Of a stretch of DNA of 9,927 nt, positions 7,417 to 9,927 are shown one piece after another. Both the position numbers and the translations under genes were made by a program. Location: assembly GCA_900555365.1 (NCBI GenBank), contig USKO01000017.1:1-9927 (forward strand), written 5' to 3'. Source of the stretch: an uncultured Bacillota bacterium. GTDB taxonomy: Bacteria; Bacillota; Clostridia; Christensenellales; UBA1242. How positions within the stretch are numbered: the first letter of the stretch is position 1; each line of letters opens with the position of its first letter. The notes beneath the pieces are model-generated. The model did no database searches and had not been told where the DNA came from. It worked only from the letters and a program-made list of their open reading frames with translations.

Positions 7417-9702
7417 TTATTGATTATCGTCAGAATTTAACTTGCTAAGCAAGCCTATAAGCTCTTCAATTTTGTTGTTTATCTTTGCAAGTTCTTCATC
7501 TGATTTTCCACTAAGTCTTGCCTCGTCTGCTTGCGCTGTAAGCTCTTCAACTTCTTTTAAGAGTCCTTCTCTATCCTGTGAGTTGTCCTTGCTTTCATTT
7601 AAGGCCTCGTCGATTTTTGAAGAGATATCATTTTGAGCACTTGCAAGCTTTTCCTCTTCAGCATTTATCATGTTGTTGATTTCACTAAGCGAATCTTCTT
7701 GCTTGTCGCTTTTCTTTGGACGGCCTCTCTTCTTAGGAGTTTCACTTGCAGCCTTTTCTGCAGCTTGAGCGCTTTCTTCCTTTCTTGGACGGCCGCGTTT
7801 TTTTGCTGGAGCAGTTGTAGCGCTTTCGCTTACGCTCTCTGTCTTTTTAGGTCTTCCTCTCTTCTTAGCTGGAGCGGCAGCCTCTTGGGACTTCACCTCT
7901 TTATTTGCCGCTTCGGTTTTACGAGGTCTTCCGCGTTTTTTAGGTGCGTTATCCGTTTCCTCTTGAATTGTTGTTTCTTTTCTAGGGCGACCTCTCTTCT
8001 TAGCTGGAGCAATTTCTACTTGCTCTTGAGTGGTCTCCTTTGTCACATCAGGTAAGCCTTGAGTTGGAATAAATGAACCAAACTGTTCAATCTGTGCATT
8101 CTCTAGCTTCTCGAGTTCTGCCTTATCTTCGTCTTTTTGCGCGTCTTTAGAGGTAACAAGTTGACCATTCATGTCATAGACATTTCCTTGACTGTCATGG
8201 AACAAGCCGTTAGCATCATGGTAAGAGCCATCCTCGTAAACGAAGTTGCCCTCTTCATTATAATGTCCTTGTGGCGACTGGCCAATCTCTTCCTTGTAAT
8301 CAGGCTGGCTTTCGCCCAATCTTTGACGCAAAGTTGCATTCTCGTCCATAAGGCGCTTAATCTGAGTTTGAACATTGATAAGTTCATCTTCGTTTTTATC
8401 TCGCTGAGATATTATTTCTTTCTTTTCCTCTTTAACCTTGTTTTCGGCTAGACTGTAAGCATTTTTCATAACCTTTTCAAAGAAAGATTGATATTCGCTT
8501 ACCATTCCTTTTTGAACTTCATCAAAGCTCTTATCTAGAACTTTATTTAATTCTACAATATCATTTTCAAGTTCAGCTTTGGCAGAATTGTATCTTGCCT
8601 CTTCATTGTCATAGTCTTTTTGAAGACTAGCCTTTTTATTTGCCTCTTTTTCCTGTTGTTGTCTTAAAAGTCCAACTTCAATACGCGATGTTGTTGCCGC
8701 TTGCTGCTCAATAAGTTTTTGAATATTTTCTTTTGAAGCCTGAATTTTTCGTTGCAAGTCCATTTGAGTATTTTCATAATTTCGTCTAAGAGCATCTTTC
8801 TGTGCTTCAATTTGTGCTATTTGTGACATAATTGATGTCTTCTTATTGATATATAACTCGCTCTCCTTCATTGCTCGTTTTAATAGAAGCGCTCCGTCAA
8901 CACCAATATTTTCAAAGTGATAGTCTACAACTTGAACATCATTCTTGCTTGCATTTTCAAATTCTTCTTTAGCCTTGCGTGCTCTTGCCTCATAGTACTC
9001 TCTAAGTTGAGGATTACCTTTTTCGATTTCTTTAGCGGTAAAGAGTAAATCAAAATCTAAGTAAGGAACAAGGTCTGCGCAAGCGTTATTTGCAAACCTT
9101 GAAAAGATATGATATAGATGGTATATATCGTCAAGATTTAATACTCTCTTACCTTTCAAGAAAATAATGGCAACAGCTCCAAGAATTAAAACCAGCACCA
9201 TGAAGAATAATGATACGGCAATAGCTTGGAAGATAACCGCCTGAGAAGATTGAGATGCAAAACCGAACAAAAGTGCAACTATCGACCAAACAACCGTCAG
9301 CATTGAAAGAGTTTTAATATTACTTTGCCAACTTGATGTTTTAAGAGGTTTTTCAATGATATTTTCCTCAGTCATGTAATTACTTGGTCCGCCCTCTCTA
9401 TAGAGTATGTATTGTTGCCAGTAGTAAACAAGACGCTTTGGCCCTTTCTTAATGACATTGTTGAAATCTCTTATATTATTCTCATCTATTTTTTTGTTTT
9501 TGAAAAGCCATTTATTTGCGTTGTCAAGACTCTTTTTAAGTCTAGCTTCATATGAGAAAGCACTCTTGATAACAAATAAAATGATAAACAGCGCCTCTAC
9601 TCCTAAAATAATACCTAAATAACCACCGAAACCCAAAGTCTCAGTAAGTTGACCAAAAAAAGTTTTTAAAGTGCTGTCTATTGTGCAAAATAATGAACTC
9701 AT
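7417..9702 (-). CDS. Three-helix membrane protein with coiled-coil arm and five AT-hooks (putative membrane-DNA tether)
   Basis: I do not recognise a named family for this 761-residue protein. In order: a short N-terminus; membrane helix 1 at about 27-49; a basic loop 51-130 (16 Lys/Arg, so cytoplasmic); helices 2 and 3 at about 131-149 and 156-182; a mixed region 190-275; a long charged coiled coil (about 275-460); five glycine heptads (482-516); a basic tail with five KKRGRP[RK]K AT-hooks starting at 568, 588, 613, 634 and 657; and an acidic C-terminal helix/coiled coil (671-757). The helix layout gives N-out, C-in, the topology of ExbB/TolQ proteins, but I see no sequence hallmark of that family. 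With all hooks in the cytoplasm, the protein could tie AT-rich DNA to the membrane; this is inference. AAAGGAG eight bases before ATG 9702 and an extended -10 promoter support the start. A terminator follows; no partner gene is adjacent. Confidence 0.88.
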   Translation of the reverse strand: MSSLFCTIDSTLKTFFGQLTETLGFGGYLGIILGVEALFIILFVIKSAFSYEARLKKSLDNANKWLFKNKKIDENNIRDFNNVIKKGPKRLVYYWQQYILYREGGPSNYMTEENIIEKPLKTSSWQSNIKTLSMLTVVWSIVALLFGFASQSSQAVIFQAIAVSLFFMVLVLILGAVAIIFLKGKRVLNLDDIYHLYHIFSRFANNACADLVPYLDFDLLFTAKEIEKGNPQLREYYEARARKAKEEFENASKNDVQVVDYHFENIGVDGALLLKRAMKESELYINKKTSIMSQIAQIEAQKDALRRNYENTQMDLQRKIQASKENIQKLIEQQAATTSRIEVGLLRQQQEKEANKKASLQKDYDNEEARYNSAKAELENDIVELNKVLDKSFDEVQKGMVSEYQSFFEKVMKNAYSLAENKVKEEKKEIISQRDKNEDELINVQTQIKRLMDENATLRQRLGESQPDYKEEIGQSPQGHYNEEGNFVYEDGSYHDANGLFHDSQGNVYDMNGQLVTSKDAQKDEDKAELEKLENAQIEQFGSFIPTQGLPDVTKETTQEQVEIAPAKKRGRPRKETTIQEETDNAPKKRGRPRKTEAANKEVKSQEAAAPAKKRGRPKKTESVSESATTAPAKKRGRPRKEESAQAAEKAASETPKKRGRPKKSDKQEDSLSEINNMINAEEEKLASAQNDISSKIDEALNESKDNSQDREGLLKEVEELTAQADEARLSGKSDEELAKINNKIEELIGLLSKLNSDDNQ
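7705..8007 (-). repeat. Five AT-hook repeats inside the 761-residue protein
   Basis: Residues 566-666 hold five copies of [PA]-KKRGRP-[RK]-K, spaced 20, 25, 21 and 23 residues apart by Ala/Glu/Thr/Ser-rich linkers. The GRP core flanked by basic residues is the AT-hook, which binds the minor groove of A/T runs. Codon use alternates: copies 1, 3 and 5 write the KKRG part as AAG AAG AGA GG, and copies 2 and 4 as AAA AAA CGC GG. Copies 4 and 5 share GGCCGTCCAA. This points to growth by duplication or recombination while the protein motif was held constant. Confidence 0.9.
8155..8259 (-). repeat. Five tandem glycine heptads inside the 761-residue protein
   Basis: Residues 482-516 split into five ungapped seven-residue units: NEEGNFV, YEDGSYH, DANGLFH, DSQGNVY, DMNGQLV. 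Each has Gly at position 4, a hydrophobic or aromatic residue at 6 and mostly an acidic or amide residue before the Gly. At DNA level the 21-base period is degenerate (a recurring GTCATRG-like patch on the plus strand), so the repeat is old or selected at protein level. It lies between the coiled coil and the AT-hooks and may form a small beta structure; function unknown. Confidence 0.8.
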
Positions 9703-9715
9703 ATCGCCTACTCCT

Positions 9716-9927
9716 TTAATTAGCTTTAGTATAACACATAATAGAAATTTTTACTAATAATTTTTTAATATCATCCTGATGAAGTCCAGTAGTAGGTTCG
9801 TCTAATATATATAGTGTTTTTCCTGTTGCTCTTTTTGATAGTTCTGTTGCAAGTTTAACTCTTTGTGCTTCTCCTCCTGAAAGTGTTCCGGCATTTCTTG
9901 ATAATGTTAAATATTCCAAACCAACAT
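9716..9927 (-). pseudogene. uvrA: UvrA-like fragment, truncated after the second ABC signature and Walker B
   Basis: Intact UvrA is the damage-sensing ABC ATPase of nucleotide excision repair. The frame enters from the right edge (reading [13 protein letters not shown]...) and shows the signature [18 protein letters not shown], Walker [13 protein letters not shown] and QDDIKKLL. It then leaves the family pattern with [12 protein letters not shown] and stops at 9718-9716. The expected continuation, with the H-loop (V-I-E-H-N-L) and final helices, is absent, so ATPase function from this end is unlikely. Codon use differs from the neighbours: all seven Lys codons are AAA and Arg is always AGA, while AAG and CGC are common elsewhere in the window. 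Its stop overlaps the ribosome binding site of the next gene, and that gene's promoter lies in its last codons. It could be a gene remnant, a foreign piece or a mis-joined contig end. UvrA identity is certain, status is not. Confidence 0.75.
9728..9757 (-). promoter_or_regulatory. Extended -10 promoter for the 761-residue protein gene
   Basis: Reading the minus strand, a poor -35 (TTAGTA, 9757-9752) and an 18-base spacer precede TATACT (9733-9728). The spacer ends in TGT, giving the extended -10 TGTTATACT. Transcription would start around 9720, immediately before AAAGGAG (9717-9711), so the leader would be very short. The site lies inside the aberrant last codons of the uvrA-like fragment. 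Confidence 0.6.

Noticed and set aside
7798..7804. A7 run in the fourth AT-hook (GCA AAA AAA CGC) as a second programmed frameshift site
   Set aside because: A -1 shift only gives a short basic frame that soon stops, with no recognisable domain. The run follows from Lys-Lys codons of the hook.
3854..8451. Plus-strand open frames opposite the ATPase, uppP and the AT-hook protein
   Set aside because: They are antisense shadows of long, motif-bearing minus-strand genes and lack credible ribosome binding sites or protein features.
7417..9702. Calling the AT-hook protein ZorA of a Zorya-type defence system
   Set aside because: Only the three-helix topology and long tail agree; no ZorB-, ZorC- or ZorD-like gene is present and a terminator follows directly.

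Overview
The window carries a low-GC bacterial chromosome segment in which every credible gene is on the minus strand. The cluster dnaX-ybaB-recR, Bacillota-like protein features, strong AAAGGAG-type ribosome binding sites and the standard genetic code (TGA acts as a stop) suggest a Bacillota (Clostridia-like) bacterium. I cannot name the genus.

Right to left, the direction of transcription: the window opens inside a broken uvrA-like fragment (9716-9927) whose protein loses the family sequence just before the H-loop and stops early. Its end contains an extended -10 promoter for a 761-residue protein (7417-9702). That protein has three membrane segments, a long coiled coil, five tandem glycine heptads and five AT-hook DNA-binding motifs. 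A strong hairpin terminator (7379-7406) and about 160 bp of very AT-rich DNA follow. Next is a two-gene envelope/ion operon: uppP (undecaprenyl-diphosphatase) and a SERCA-like P-type cation ATPase, closed by an 11-bp-stem terminator (3719-3746).

A good promoter (3688-3716) then starts a DNA-maintenance operon. It contains dnaX (clamp-loader gamma-type product), a separately framed piece resembling the tau C-terminal domain, ybaB (nucleoid-associated), recR (recombinational repair) and argS (arginyl-tRNA synthetase, cut by the left edge). Spacing is 2 to 10 bp throughout, and several ribosome binding sites overlap the preceding stop codon.

Two observations stand out. First, dnaX ends directly after a run of nine A in the phase A AAA AAA, and a -1 shift there joins it in frame to the tau-like domain. 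This predicts gamma (369 aa) and tau (482 aa) from one gene by frameshifting or transcriptional slippage, unless the run is an assembly error. Second, the 761-residue protein looks like a membrane-to-DNA tether: ExbB-like three-helix topology, a cytoplasmic coiled-coil arm and five AT-hooks. I do not recognise it as a named family. No RNA genes, CRISPR arrays or insertion sequences were seen, and no gene-free stretch exceeds 300 bases.
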